Assembly (NCBI RefSeq): GCF_963668215.1
Contig: NZ_OY764190.1
Coordinates: 2,542,001 to 2,606,000, forward strand
From: an uncultured Desulfosarcina sp.
GTDB taxonomy: Bacteria > Desulfobacterota > Desulfobacteria > Desulfobacterales > Desulfosarcinaceae
DNA length: 64,000 nt
Direction of reading: 5' to 3'
Position numbers and translations under genes: made by a program. Below the pieces are notes generated by a model. That model saw only the letters and a program-made list of their open reading frames with translations. It made no database searches and had not been told where the DNA came from. Shown here piece by piece: positions 37,062-48,394 of this stretch (positions are counted from its first letter, which is position 1; every line of letters starts with the position of its first letter).

Positions 37062-37347
37062 GACCGATGCCTTTTCTTTTGCGACCCAGCACACGGGTCA
37101 GAACGATACGGACCAGGAAAAATCCGGCCAGGGCAAGGAACAAGGCAGCCGGATTCATTCGCAGTGCCACCCAGAATCCCGCCAGGGCCACAGCTATACG
37201 GGCGAGGAAACTGGCCGCCAGCCAGCGGACCGGCCGCTGTTTGCCGGGCGCCGTCTTCACTGTCAGCCACAACCCGCCGAAATAGATCAGGCCCAGAAAG
37301 GTGCCCCACAAGAAAGCCAGTCCAAAAAGGGGTAGATTGACGTGCAT
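37045..37347 (-). CDS. atpR: N-ATPase assembly/accessory membrane protein AtpR
   Basis: 100 residues, three hydrophobic segments (FGLAFLWGTFLGLIYFGGLWLTV, then FLARIAVALAGFWVALRM and ALFLALAGFFLVRIVL). Its place between atpQ and atpB defines it as AtpR, a subunit found only in N-ATPase operons and thought to help c-ring assembly or ion supply. It overlaps atpB by 17 bases. Confidence 0.82.
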   Translation of the reverse strand: MHVNLPLFGLAFLWGTFLGLIYFGGLWLTVKTAPGKQRPVRWLAASFLARIAVALAGFWVALRMNPAALFLALAGFFLVRIVLTRVLGRKRKGIGHAAHA

Positions 37348-37394
37348 TCTTATGTGTTCCTAAAAAGAAGGATGAAAGACGACTTCCCAAACCA

Positions 37395-37707
37395 TCACGG
37401 TTTTTCCCTGTCCCGATCGATCATGCGCCGCTCCCGATTCACCCAGAACCCCGCGTTCAGGCACCCCAGTATCAGGCCGATGGCCAGCAGCATGAGGGTC
37501 CAGGACCAGGGCCCGGGCCAGCGCAGGTCGATCCAAACACCCAGAAAAATGCCCAGCACCGTGGGAATGGCAACGGCCCATCCCACCATGCCGAACATGC
37601 CCAGTCCGAACCAGACAGCATCTTTTTTTTTCTCCCTGGCCCGAAGTTTACGCTTTTCGGCGGTGTCCACGGCATCCGGGAACCGTTTCCCGTCTTTAGA
37701 CAGATCG

Positions 37708-37715
<8 letters not shown>
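37395..37715 (-). CDS. atpQ: N-ATPase AtpQ (AtpI-like) membrane protein
   Basis: 106 residues from ATG 37715, overlapping the atpC stop by eight bases; a longer frame start is not supported. Charged N-terminus (SKDGKRFPDAVDTAEKRKLRAREKKK) and two membrane helices (AVAIPTVLGIFLGVWI, TLMLLAIGLILGCLNAGFWV). Position between atpC and atpR marks it as AtpQ, related to AtpI. Confidence 0.82.
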
Positions 37716-39695
<1,980 letters not shown>

Positions 39696-39759
39696 TCAAA
39701 GAACGCACCCATATCAAATAAAATGCAAAATGGATGCAAAAACGCTTTTTACGCGCCCG

Positions 39760-40167
39760 TCAAATGTGGCGGATAAATTCCTGCAGCAGCGACCTGAAAG
39801 TCTGGATCTCTTCATCGGAAAATCCCGATACGCACTCGCGGGTCAGCTCGATATGGAAGTTGGAATGGCGCTGGTAGTGTTCGACCCCTTCGGGGCTTAA
39901 TTTGATGACGTAGGAACGCCGGTCGTCGGGGTTTGGTGTCCTTTCGACCAGTTTTTTCTTTTCCAGATTGTCGATCATCACGGTCAGGGTTCCGGTAGTC
40001 ACTCCCATCTTGGCGGCCAGGTCTTTCATCCGCATCCCGTCGTTGACGCCCAGAATTTCGATGGTGTGCGTCTGGGGCAGGGTGAGGCCGCTGCCCTCGA
40101 CAACGGAGTGCTCCCAGGACGAGAGCTTTTCGTAGAATTCGATAATCAGGTCCGATAGCGTTTTCAT
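39760..40167 (-). CDS. MarR-family transcriptional regulator
   Basis: 135 residues. Winged helix: MRMKDLAAKMGVTTGTLTVMIDNLEKKKLVERTPNPDDRRSYVIKLS, the typical MarR recognition helix and wing with D-x-R-S. Starts three bases after the metal ATPase gene, so probably co-transcribed with it. It may bind the palindrome TTTGA-ATC-TCAAA before that gene and sense metal or stress. Confidence 0.88.
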   Translation of the reverse strand: MKTLSDLIIEFYEKLSSWEHSVVEGSGLTLPQTHTIEILGVNDGMRMKDLAAKMGVTTGTLTVMIDNLEKKKLVERTPNPDDRRSYVIKLSPEGVEHYQRHSNFHIELTRECVSGFSDEEIQTFRSLLQEFIRHI

Positions 40168-40170
40168 CCG

Positions 40171-42084
40171 TCAAGCTCCATGTTGGCAGGCATTCATTGG
40201 ACAGGGCTGCGCCGGATCGACGGCATCCTCCCGCGTGAAGGCAATGGCCGAAGATAACAGGACCACGAGAATCGACCCCATGTTGTGGGCCACGGCACCC
40301 ATGATCGGCGGGAGCAGGCCCATGGCCCCCAGGCAGATGGCAACCAGGTTGATGGCCAGACTGACGGCGATATTGGCGTTGATCGTTCGCGTCATTTTAC
40401 GGCTCAGACGAACCAGGAACGGCAACTGTGAAATCCTGTCTTTCATCAGGACGATGTCCGCCGTGGAAAGGGCCATTTCCGATCCGCGCTGTCCCATGGC
40501 AATGCCCACTGCCGAAGCCTTGAGAGAAGGCGCGTCGTTCATGCCATCACCCACGAACACCGTGTCCGGGAGATCGGTGCGTCGGATGAATGCCATTTTA
40601 TCCTCGGGCTTCAGGCGGCAGTGGGTTTCGGCGATTCCGATGTCATTGGCCACCTGTTTTACGGCGCCGGGCGTGTCCCCGGAAAGGACGGCCATGTGCG
40701 CAACCCCAAGTGCCTTGAGTTGGGCCAGGGCAGGGGAAACATCCGGCCGCGCTTTGTCCAGCAGGGCGATTTCACCCGCCGGTCGACCGTTGACCACGAC
40801 CTGAACAACCGTCTCGGCATCGTCTGGGTCGGCCGACCCGGCACGGACCGATACGGTCTTGCCGTCGACAAGGCCCTTGACGCCGACTCCGGGGATAACC
40901 GTCAATTCGTCGGCCGTTTTTTCTATAATTCCCATTATTGCAGCTTTTTTCAAAATGGCAACGGCAATCGGGTGGGTGCTGCCTCTCTCGACGGCTGCGG
41001 CGGCTTCCATCAGCGCGGCTTCGGTGAATCCCTCGGCCGGGCGGATGGCCGTGATCGACGGTCTGCCTGCGGTCAGGGTTCCGGTTTTATCGAAGAAAAA
41101 GGTTCGGGAGCGGGCGAGTTTTTCGAGGTATTCGCCGCCTTTGATCAAGATCCCCGATCTGGCCGCCCGGCCCACGGCGGCAACGGTGGCCACCGGGCCG
41201 GCCAGCAGAAAAGAACAGGGGCAGCCGACCACCAAGACGGCAATGGCGCGGGTGATGTCCCGGGTGGCCAGCCAGGTCAGGGCGGCAATCAGCAAAATCG
41301 TCGGTGTAAAGTATGCGGCGAAGCGGTCGACGATCCGGGTGCTTTGGATCCGGCTGTTTTCCGCGTTCTGGACCAGTTCTATGATGCGGCCGATGGTCGA
41401 GTCTTCCCCGGTGCGGCTGACCGCGAGTTTGATATAGCCGTCGATGTTCAGGGTGCCCGCCGAAAGGTCGTTGCCCGGGCCTTTGTATACCGGCAGCGAC
41501 TCGCCGGTGAGCAGCGATTCGTCGATGGAGCCCGAGCCGTCTACAATGCGGCCATCGACGGGGATGACCGCACCGGCTTTGACCACGGCAATTTCACCGG
41601 GTTGGATGGTGTCGACGGGTTTGACCTGCATGCGACCGTTTTCTTCTTCAATTGTGGCGGTCCGGGGATTGGCGTTGATGAGGGTTTCGATCGCCCCCCT
41701 GGCCCTGTCGCTGACCGCCTCCTCGATAAAAGAACCCAGAACCATGATGAAACTGATCACGGCGGCTTCAAGGAAGTTGCCATTGAGAATGCAGGCCACG
41801 ATGGCGATGCTGACCAGTTCGTCGACGTTGACCTTGCGCCGCATGAGTCCTTTGAGAGCCTCCAGAATGATGGGAAAGCCGTTCAAAGCGATGGACAGGA
41901 TCAGGAGCAGGTTGAACAGCACAGGGCCGGTCAGGGCCAGGCCGGGCCCGATGCCCATGGAAAAATCGATCCGGGACAACAAATAGCCGACCGGGATCAG
42001 GCTTCCGGCGGCGACGATGCGATAAAAGTCCGATGATTTGAAAACCGTTTTGTATACCGACAGGTCGCCGTAACGTCCGATCAT
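40171..42084 (-). CDS. P1B-type heavy-metal-translocating ATPase
   Basis: About 637 residues from ATG 42084 (GGAAGG upstream; ATG 42111 is the alternative). No N-terminal HMA domain. Membrane metal site is VVGCPCSFLLAGP (CPC). The phosphorylation motif is DKTGTLTAG, the HP dipeptide is in STHPIA and the hinge is VGDGMNDAPSL. The last membrane helix has HNMGSILVVLLSS rather than the Zn/Cd-type DxG, which leaves the metal open and resembles CtpC-like pumps. The C-terminus ends in a small Cys/His tail (CPMNACQHG). Confidence 0.9.
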   Translation of the reverse strand: MIGRYGDLSVYKTVFKSSDFYRIVAAGSLIPVGYLLSRIDFSMGIGPGLALTGPVLFNLLLILSIALNGFPIILEALKGLMRRKVNVDELVSIAIVACILNGNFLEAAVISFIMVLGSFIEEAVSDRARGAIETLINANPRTATIEEENGRMQVKPVDTIQPGEIAVVKAGAVIPVDGRIVDGSGSIDESLLTGESLPVYKGPGNDLSAGTLNIDGYIKLAVSRTGEDSTIGRIIELVQNAENSRIQSTRIVDRFAAYFTPTILLIAALTWLATRDITRAIAVLVVGCPCSFLLAGPVATVAAVGRAARSGILIKGGEYLEKLARSRTFFFDKTGTLTAGRPSITAIRPAEGFTEAALMEAAAAVERGSTHPIAVAILKKAAIMGIIEKTADELTVIPGVGVKGLVDGKTVSVRAGSADPDDAETVVQVVVNGRPAGEIALLDKARPDVSPALAQLKALGVAHMAVLSGDTPGAVKQVANDIGIAETHCRLKPEDKMAFIRRTDLPDTVFVGDGMNDAPSLKASAVGIAMGQRGSEMALSTADIVLMKDRISQLPFLVRLSRKMTRTINANIAVSLAINLVAICLGAMGLLPPIMGAVAHNMGSILVVLLSSAIAFTREDAVDPAQPCPMNACQHGA

Positions 42085-42133
42085 GCTGACTTCCTTCCAT
42101 GTTTGATTCACATACTTCTTGGGTTACTTATAT

Positions 42134-42146
42134 TTTGAATCTCAAA
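42134..42146. promoter_or_regulatory. Palindromic operator candidate before the metal ATPase
   Basis: TTTGA-ATC-TCAAA, a perfect 5-bp palindrome with 3-base centre, about 50 bases upstream of the ATPase start. Size and symmetry suit a MarR or other winged-helix dimer. The encoded MarR protein is the natural candidate. Confidence 0.45.
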
Positions 42147-42201
42147 CAATCAGAAAGTCAAAAAGGTGTCAATGGCTAATTTTCCGACTTTTCGAATGCG
42201 A

Positions 42202-42966
42202 TCAGAATATCGCCGGAGGCACCCATTCCAACCCTCCCAGAACAATGAGGGCAACAACGAAAAAAACCGTCCAGAGTCGGTCGGTCCAGGAAAAAGAGAA
42301 TTGATGGATGCAGTAGAATTTGCCTTTGAAGCCCCGACACAACATGGCCTGGTAGACCCGGTCGGCCCTGGCCAGGGCGCGGACCAGAAGCATGCCGAAC
42401 AGATAGGCATAGGTTTTATAGGTGTGCAGATTGGTTTTGGGGATAAACCCCCTGATCCGGATGGCGGTGTGCAGCCGCTGGTACTCCTGTTCCAGCACGA
42501 ACACATAGCGATAGGCGATCAGCAGCAGATAGACCAGTTTTTTCGGCATGTGCAGGCGGTGCAGCCCATGGCCCAGGGTGGCGATGGGCATGGTGGCGAC
42601 CAGGGCGACGAAAACCATGAGGATGGCATTGGATTTGATCGTGATCCGGGCGGCCAGAAGCAGGCCTTCCCGGGTGCACGTCAACGGCCCGATGAGAAAA
42701 GCGGGTGTCCCTTCGAAGGTAACCGGCAGCACCAGAAAAAGAACGATGTTGAACAGGTTGACAACGGTCAGCCGCCTGGCGACCTCCACCAGGGGCAGTC
42801 CGGAGACCAGCACCAGGCCGGCGGACAGGGCCAACCCCGTAAAAAGGGTGGGAAAGGCCGTGGATACCGCCAGGAGGATTGACATCAGGGTGGCGAAAAC
42901 AATCCGCAGCCGTGGATCGAGGCGATGCAGCACGGACGTTCCCCGGGCGAAGGATTCGCTGAGCAC
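42202..42966 (-). CDS. cbiQ: ECF cobalt/nickel transporter T component
   Basis: 254 residues from GTG 42966. Five to six membrane helices with the two Ala-Arg-Gly coupling helices, IRIRGFIPK and AMLCRGFKGK, through which T components contact the ATPases. It follows the CbiM and CbiL-like genes, but no ATPase (cbiO) gene follows: the metal P-type ATPase lies next. The ATPase subunit must be encoded elsewhere or is shared. Confidence 0.9.
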   Translation of the reverse strand: MLSESFARGTSVLHRLDPRLRIVFATLMSILLAVSTAFPTLFTGLALSAGLVLVSGLPLVEVARRLTVVNLFNIVLFLVLPVTFEGTPAFLIGPLTCTREGLLLAARITIKSNAILMVFVALVATMPIATLGHGLHRLHMPKKLVYLLLIAYRYVFVLEQEYQRLHTAIRIRGFIPKTNLHTYKTYAYLFGMLLVRALARADRVYQAMLCRGFKGKFYCIHQFSFSWTDRLWTVFFVVALIVLGGLEWVPPAIF

Positions 42967-42979
42967 GGACGAATCGCTC

Positions 42980-43630
42980 CTATGATTTTTTACGCCGATT
43001 GTTGAAGTAGGCGCCGATACCCACCAGCCCGAGAATATAACCGATGCCGGCCGCGATATTCCTGGGATCCTGGCCGGAAGGCTCCTTTTCCGAAAGTTTG
43101 CGGATTATGGGGCGCAATTTTTTGTCCAGGGCCTTTTCCACGACGAGCTGAATTTCCTCGGCCGAAAGGCCTTGGGCGATTTGCCCGGCGTCCGGTTCGG
43201 CATCGGCGGTTGCGGTTGGTTGCGGAGCCGAAGCGGCAGCCGGGGCGTTGTCATCGGGGAAGGCGGCGGCCACATCCTCCAGAGGGATGAGAACTTTGGC
43301 CTGGTGCCCCATGCCGGCGTCGAGTTTGATGGTCAGGGCACTCTTTTTGGGGATCTTAAAAGAGCACTCCCCGTTTTCATCGGTGGTGGTGGCAAGCAGT
43401 TGGTTGCCGGCATCGTCATAAACGAGCACGTTGGCATTTTGGGCCAGGTCTCCGTTGCCGAAAGCCGCTTCGAGGGCCACAGCATCGCCTTCCACCCAGC
43501 CGGTGGCGATAAACTTGTGCGCCAGGGCGGGACCGGCGGCGGAGAGCATGAAAAGCGTGGCCAGCACAACCGCCCCGAGGGTAAACCCAATTGTAGTTAA
43601 TACGTTGAATTCTTTTGATCCATTCATCAT
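42980..43630 (-). CDS. CbiL/NikL-type additional component of Co/Ni transporter
   Basis: 216 residues. Signal/membrane segment at the N-terminus (VVLATLFMLSAAGPALAHKF), a beta-sandwich with NVLVYDDAGNQLLATTTDENGECSF-like repeats of an extracellular domain, an Ala/Pro-rich linker, a charged helix, and a C-terminal membrane helix (NIAAGIGYILGLVGIGAYF). The mature N-terminal His (HKF) and this build match the NikL/CbiL additional component of group-II ECF transporters. Confidence 0.8.
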   Translation of the reverse strand: MMNGSKEFNVLTTIGFTLGAVVLATLFMLSAAGPALAHKFIATGWVEGDAVALEAAFGNGDLAQNANVLVYDDAGNQLLATTTDENGECSFKIPKKSALTIKLDAGMGHQAKVLIPLEDVAAAFPDDNAPAAASAPQPTATADAEPDAGQIAQGLSAEEIQLVVEKALDKKLRPIIRKLSEKEPSGQDPRNIAAGIGYILGLVGIGAYFNNRRKKS

Positions 43631-43637
43631 TTCAGTC

Positions 43638-44267
43638 CTATCCGATGGTGCCGGTGTCGGGCATTGGCGAAAAACCGGGCAGTGCGTCCGGTTTGACCTT
43701 TTTCAGGAAGCCGACACAAAACGCGGTAATGAATCCCTCGATGATCATCACGGGAACATGAGCGGTCACCACCATGGCGGCCACTTCGAAAAAGCTCTCT
43801 TCGGTGAAAAGGAGGGAAACGGCGACCATGAGGGCCGTCAGAAAAACCGACAACGCCCCGCAGGCAAAGGCGGCCACCAGGGCGATGGCGGTATCCTTAT
43901 GGATCAGCCGGCCAAACAGGTAATAAGACAACAGGGCCGGCCCGGCCACATTGAAGGTGTTCACTCCCAGAACGGTGATGCCGCCGAACTGAAAAAACAC
44001 GGCCTGCAGGGCCAGCCCCACAAGGATGGCAGGGAACGCCCCCCACCCCAGCATCAGTCCAAGAATGCCATTGAGCAAAAGGTGAACACTCGAAGGGCCG
44101 ATGGGAACGTGGATCAGGGAGGCCGTGAAAAAGGCCGCCGACAGAATGCCCACCTGGGCCATGCGGTCATAATCCAGTTTTTTCAATCCAATGGCGGTGC
44201 CCACAGCCGTCAGTGCCCCGCCGGTGACAAGAACCGGTGCCGATAGAACGCCTTCCGAGATATGCAT
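43638..44267 (-). CDS. cbiM: ECF cobalt/nickel transporter substrate-binding component
   Basis: 209 residues. Starts MHISEGVLSAPVL: the N-terminal Met-His provides the metal ligand in CbiM/NikM proteins. Six to seven helices, with HVPIGPSSVHLLLNGILGLMLGWGAFPAILVGL in the centre. First gene of cbiM-cbiL-cbiQ under a cobalamin riboswitch, so cobalt is the likely metal. Confidence 0.92.
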   Translation of the reverse strand: MHISEGVLSAPVLVTGGALTAVGTAIGLKKLDYDRMAQVGILSAAFFTASLIHVPIGPSSVHLLLNGILGLMLGWGAFPAILVGLALQAVFFQFGGITVLGVNTFNVAGPALLSYYLFGRLIHKDTAIALVAAFACGALSVFLTALMVAVSLLFTEESFFEVAAMVVTAHVPVMIIEGFITAFCVGFLKKVKPDALPGFSPMPDTGTIG

Positions 44268-44549
44268 GACAGATTACTCCATTCAGGGTGAGAAACACGT
44301 GGAAAAATGAACCACAACAAAGCAATCGTTTTGGGGAAGAAAGGAGGGACGGCAACAGGCCTTGAAGAGAAGGCTTCTCGGATGAATACACGACCCCTGT
44401 AGAAGAAAGGGACGGGCTGTATCGATCTGCCGGCGCAACTTAGTTCCCGAAGCGATAACCGGTGTCAGCGCCAGTGTGATAAACCCGTCCAAGGCCCGCT
44501 ACCTGCGTTGGTATCGGGCCTGATCCAGATTTCTCAAACAGGCGCCTGT
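44268..44549 (-). other. Long leader between riboswitch and cbiM
   Basis: No gene seen. Contains GC-rich potential stems, for example around GGCGCTGACACCGG and GCGCCGGCAG, that may form the expression platform of the riboswitch. No clear ribosome site beyond a weak GGAGTAA before the cbiM start. Confidence 0.45.
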
Positions 44550-44745
44550 ATGTATTCCGGCAGGTTTTCTGACTCTCCCGCGCCTTCGAGCGCCTTCCCA
44601 TTTCAGTTTGTCGAAACAGTGGCCAAATGCTCGATGGCGTTCCCGGCATTGCCGGGGGGGATCACAGCGGCGGATCCGCCTCCGATTTTCACGGAGTTCC
44701 CTTTTAAACGCGCCCATGTTGGATCAGGGCTTGGCGTACCTGAAT
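44550..44745 (-). promoter_or_regulatory. Cobalamin (B12) riboswitch
   Basis: On the minus strand the hallmarks appear in order: AAAAGGGAACTCCGTGAAAA, then GGCGGATCCGCCGCTGTGA, the B12-box segment GCCACTG, GGGAAGGCG, and GAGTCAGAAAACCTGCC. This is the AdoCbl riboswitch consensus. About 280 bases of leader with further hairpins separate it from cbiM. High B12 would switch off cobalt uptake. Edges approximate. Confidence 0.92.
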
Positions 44746-44861
44746 ACATAACCCATTTTTGGGGAATTCAAATCGATTCGTCGCCTGCAGCCAGGCTGAA
44801 CGCACGAAAGCAGGGCCGTCGAATCGATATGGATGGTAATTAATAAAGCTGTTCGGATTTG

Positions 44862-45992
44862 TCAATCGATTGGACGGGTGCCAAATGGGTTGCCAATCAC
44901 CAGCGATCCCGCCAGCAGGCATTCCAGGCCGAAGGGAAGATAGCCGCCGTAGCCCAGGATGGGCATTTCGAACAGGTAAAACCGCTGGACGTAGGGGATG
45001 GAGTAGGTCCAGCGGGCCAGGCTGGAGAAGTTCCACATCTCCCAGAAGAATCCACAGGTCAGGGCTGCCAGGGCCGGAACGACCACCGGCCGCCAATCGC
45101 CGTGGCCCAGCGGATGGAGCAGGGTGGGACGGCCGGCCAATCGCTGCAGGCAGAGTACGATCACAAGGGGAGAAACCCAAAGCAGGGCGAAAAGCTGATC
45201 CGGGTAGATGCCGATGAGGGATAGGCCCAGGCCGGCGGATACGAGAAAAGCCCGAGCAATCCAGGCGGACGTGGAAAGCCGGATAGGCCGGCAGCGAGCC
45301 AGGCCATTGCCCAGCGCCGGGAACGTGAGCAGCAGGTCAATCATGCTGAGCACGCCGGGCAGCACCGTGGCGAAAGCCAGGCTGGAAAAATAGCTGTACT
45401 GGCCAGGCCCCATGCCTTCGATGCCGGTGTAATACCAGTTCTGCACGAACCGATTGAAAAATTCGAAAATCCACCAGAAAGCGGCGCTGGCAGGAAAGAG
45501 AAGAACGAATCCCAATGGCCGGCGCAGCAGCAGGCAGCTTCCACTGCGTTTGACGGCAAGGGCGTTGACCGCCAGGATGAATCCGGCCCAGATGGGCAAA
45601 AAGGTGTGCGGCTGAAACAGCCAGAACCAGGTGAAGCGCTGCCATGCCAACAGCCACGACAGCAGGCATAGCGCCAATCCGGCCCAGCCCCACCAGGGAA
45701 AAGGTTTTCTCGCAGAAGCTGGAGGGTCGGAAGCCGTTTTTCTCTTCCGTCCGCAGCAAACCGCCCATAACAGCCCTCCCATCAGCAGCAGATCGGCCAG
45801 GGTGAAAAAAACGAACCAAGCCCAGGAGAATCCGGCATGCTGCACATAGCGGGTGGTGGGCGGAATTTCCAGGTAGAGGGCGGCGTTCCTGCCGGTAATC
45901 ACAATACCCAACAGGGGCAGGGCCACGATAATTATACCGGTAAACGCCCACCCAAAAATGGCAAACCTGCTCGATATTTTTATCGTGCTCAT
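44862..45992 (-). CDS. Polytopic membrane protein of unknown function
   Basis: 376 residues with about 10 hydrophobic segments and many tryptophans. Conserved-looking blocks are FWWIFEFFNRFVQNWYY in the middle and FWEMWNFSSLARWTYSIPYV near the end, a repeated W-E/F-x-x-N pattern. It resembles no family recognised with confidence; a distant link to lycopene-cyclase-type membrane proteins was considered. Monocistronic as far as can be seen. Confidence 0.65.
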   Translation of the reverse strand: MSTIKISSRFAIFGWAFTGIIIVALPLLGIVITGRNAALYLEIPPTTRYVQHAGFSWAWFVFFTLADLLLMGGLLWAVCCGRKRKTASDPPASARKPFPWWGWAGLALCLLSWLLAWQRFTWFWLFQPHTFLPIWAGFILAVNALAVKRSGSCLLLRRPLGFVLLFPASAAFWWIFEFFNRFVQNWYYTGIEGMGPGQYSYFSSLAFATVLPGVLSMIDLLLTFPALGNGLARCRPIRLSTSAWIARAFLVSAGLGLSLIGIYPDQLFALLWVSPLVIVLCLQRLAGRPTLLHPLGHGDWRPVVVPALAALTCGFFWEMWNFSSLARWTYSIPYVQRFYLFEMPILGYGGYLPFGLECLLAGSLVIGNPFGTRPID

Positions 45993-46038
45993 AATTTTAC
46001 AGTAGACGGAAGGCTTCAGAGCCCCAGCGGCTTCGTGG

Positions 46039-46155
46039 AAAGCTTTTTCAGGCCACCCATGGCCACACCACCCGAAAGAAAGGTGTGGATTCGTGGGAGC
46101 GGCTTCCAGCCGCGATTCGGTTCTAAATCATCGCGGCTGGAAGACGCTTCCACGA
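46039..46155 (+). repeat. REP-like hairpin repeat, copy 2
   Basis: Same element as 7048-7165: AAAGCTTTTTCAGGCCA, a related spacer, then TCGTGGGAGCGGCTTCCAGC folding onto CGGCTGGAAGACGCTTCCACGA. The hairpin arms differ from copy 1 in compensating fashion near the tip. Intergenic, plus orientation. Confidence 0.8.
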
Positions 46156-46222
46156 ATAACCGCCCCCCCGGTTGATGTCAAATCCTTAGAAGCTCGAGAT
46201 CTCCTAACTGGATGTGCACCAA

Positions 46223-46591
46223 CTATTGAATCCAGGAGATCACCACCGTCCCCAGCACCAGGGAGATAATACCCATCAGCCGGTACCCCTGATCGGACAG
46301 CCCATAAAGCCAATCCCTGCCGGTTTCGAACAGTCCTGCAGGATTGAAGTAGACCAGTACCCCTTTGGCGATGCCGAGCACGCCGATCAGGCCGACAAAC
46401 CAGCCGTGAGTGGTGGAAGAGGCGGCAACTAGTAAAAGCAGGCCGACAACGGCAGGAATCAGGGCCAGTATCCTACGATCCAGTTTCTCCAGCACGCCTT
46501 TGAGATAGGCTTTGTAGTCTGCGGTGTAGAGAATCGCGGCGGTGCCGCCGGCAATCCACAAAAATCCCAGCAGGTAGACGATGTATTTCAT
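46223..46591 (-). CDS. Small four-helix membrane protein
   Basis: 122 residues, four hydrophobic segments (IVYLLGFLWIAGGTAAILY; ILALIPAVVGLLLLVAA; GWFVGLIGVLGIAKGVLVYF; GIISLVLGTVVISW). Paired-helix spacing suggests an internal duplication. No family recognised with certainty. Confidence 0.65.
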   Translation of the reverse strand: MKYIVYLLGFLWIAGGTAAILYTADYKAYLKGVLEKLDRRILALIPAVVGLLLLVAASSTTHGWFVGLIGVLGIAKGVLVYFNPAGLFETGRDWLYGLSDQGYRLMGIISLVLGTVVISWIQ

Positions 46592-46685
46592 GGTTACGAT
46601 TTCCTTTCTAAAAAGCGCTTTCCGTTTGTAATTGTGGACGCCGTTGAACCCGGAATCCGGTGCTGTCCTGCGTTGAACAAACCCG

Positions 46686-47897
46686 TTAGATCATACTCCA
46701 ACCGACCAGAACGATCAATGATACAAGGGTCACCGGCACGCCCACCCGTGCATGATCCTTAAATGAGATGCGGACCCCCAGGCGGGCTGCCTGTTCGATA
46801 ACGATGAGATTGGCGATGCTGCCCAGCACGAAAAGGTTGCCGGCAAAGGTGCTGGCAAGCGCCAGCGTATACCACTGCCGGGGATCGACCGGGTCCATGA
46901 AAGGAACCAGCAGCATGACTGCAGGCACGTTGCTGAAGATATTGCTCAGCACGGCCGTCAGGACGGTCAGAGTGGCACTGTTGCCAAGATCCACTCCCCA
47001 TCCTGTGATCCGATCCAACACGATACGCAGATCATATGTATGTGTGAGGCCGTGAATGACGATGAACAGCGCACAGAACAGCGTGATCAGGTGCCAGTCT
47101 ACCAGCCCCAGGATATCACGGGTTTTCATCTTGCGGCTGCAAAGCAGGATGCCGGCGATGGCAATGGCTGATACTTCGCGGGGGACAGGCGTGAAGAAAA
47201 GGGCCACGAGGAGCACGACGGCGCCGATGCCTTTGGCGCTTTGCCAGGCATTGAAGTCCGGCCAGGCGCTTGGATCGGCCTCGATGGGTCGTGTTTTCCC
47301 AATGGTCATTTTATCCCGATAAAACCAGAGCAGCATCAGGTATCCGACCGACAATGAAATCAGCGTTGGCGGTGCGCACCAGGCGATGAAGCGGCCGAAG
47401 CCTAACTGGCCGACCTGCCCGATGAGCATGTTCTGCGGGTTGCCGATAATGGTGGCCGCCGAACCGATGTTGCTCGAGATCGCCAGCCCCAATAGAAAAG
47501 GCAGGGGATTCATGCCGGATCGAATCAGGGCGACCGCCAGCACGGGTGTAAACGCGAAGCAGACGATATCGTTTGCCAGAAGGGCGGACAGAACGGCGCT
47601 GACTGCCATCAGAACCAACAAAAACTGCCTGGGTCGCGTCAGCAGCGATAAAATCCGCGAAACCGACCAGGTGTAGAACCCGCCGAGACGCAGTTGGGCG
47701 GAGATGATCATGAGCGAGTAAAGCAGCAGGATCGTGGGCAGGTCGATGGCTTGGATTGCGTCCCGGGTGGACAGCACGCCGAATCCAACCATGGCGATGG
47801 CACCCAGCAGGGCGATGCCGACCCGGTCGATAACCAGCCCCGGGACTTTTCCCAGGGCGATGCCGACGTAGGTGATCAGGAAAAGGGTGATGGACAT
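46686..47897 (-). CDS. SLC13/ArsB-superfamily anion or Na+-coupled permease
   Basis: 403 residues, 10-12 membrane helices. The two re-entrant loops typical of the ion-transporter superfamily are visible as repeats: NDIVCFAFTPVLAVAL...SSNIGSAATIIGNPQN and SNIFSNVPAVMLLVPF...STFAGNLFVLGSIAN. Transports an anion (dicarboxylate, sulfate, arsenite) or works as a Na+/H+ antiporter; the substrate cannot be told. Confidence 0.82.
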   Translation of the reverse strand: MSITLFLITYVGIALGKVPGLVIDRVGIALLGAIAMVGFGVLSTRDAIQAIDLPTILLLYSLMIISAQLRLGGFYTWSVSRILSLLTRPRQFLLVLMAVSAVLSALLANDIVCFAFTPVLAVALIRSGMNPLPFLLGLAISSNIGSAATIIGNPQNMLIGQVGQLGFGRFIAWCAPPTLISLSVGYLMLLWFYRDKMTIGKTRPIEADPSAWPDFNAWQSAKGIGAVVLLVALFFTPVPREVSAIAIAGILLCSRKMKTRDILGLVDWHLITLFCALFIVIHGLTHTYDLRIVLDRITGWGVDLGNSATLTVLTAVLSNIFSNVPAVMLLVPFMDPVDPRQWYTLALASTFAGNLFVLGSIANLIVIEQAARLGVRISFKDHARVGVPVTLVSLIVLVGWSMI

Positions 47898-47954
47898 GGA
47901 TATCAGTATGCCCTTAAAGCCTTACGGCCGATAGTGGAACCTGTATGCAGGATT

Positions 47955-48077
47955 GACGGACTCGTAAAAAGGCCGATATCGGCGTTACGCGTATCCTTCG
48001 TCACTGCGACGTACCTTAAGTACGCCTCATTCCTCAGGATTCGCAAGCCTTGATCTCAGCCTTTTTACGAGTCCGTC
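47955..48077 (+). repeat. 123-bp palindromic repeat, copy 2, with perfect 19-bp ends
   Basis: Left end GACGGACTCGTAAAAAGGC and right end GCCTTTTTACGAGTCCGTC are exact reverse complements. The interior matches copy 1 (26560-26681) read on the other strand: CCGATATCGGCGTTACGCG, GCGACGTAC, GATTCGCAAGCCTTGATCTC. MITE-sized, no coding capacity. Confidence 0.9.
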
Positions 48078-48394
48078 GGAAATGCAACTTTTTGCGAGTT
48101 CATCAAAATTGAGTAGAATTCCCGACGGCTTAGCTGTCTTCCGTTTCCGCGCTATTTTAAATTGTTCAGGTATTTTCGACCCGTTCGAGAAACAGCGAAC
48201 CGGATCTTCCAAAGGTTCACCCCTAGTACCAGCAGAGCGAGGGTTTATCAATCGTCAGAACGCGCCGTTTTTGTCAGTCAGCCCGGTATTTTTGATGATT
48301 CATAAGTAATCCTGATGTTTACAAACGAATGTTTCAGGATTATGGTGGTTTCATCAAACGGCGGGCCGCAACCGGCCCGGAAAGGTGGCTTCAC
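48078..48394. other. Gene-free stretch before pncA
   Basis: About 317 bases. It must contain the pncA promoter, but no clear promoter pair or operator was recognised. An AGGTGG ribosome site precedes the pncA ATG. Confidence 0.4.
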
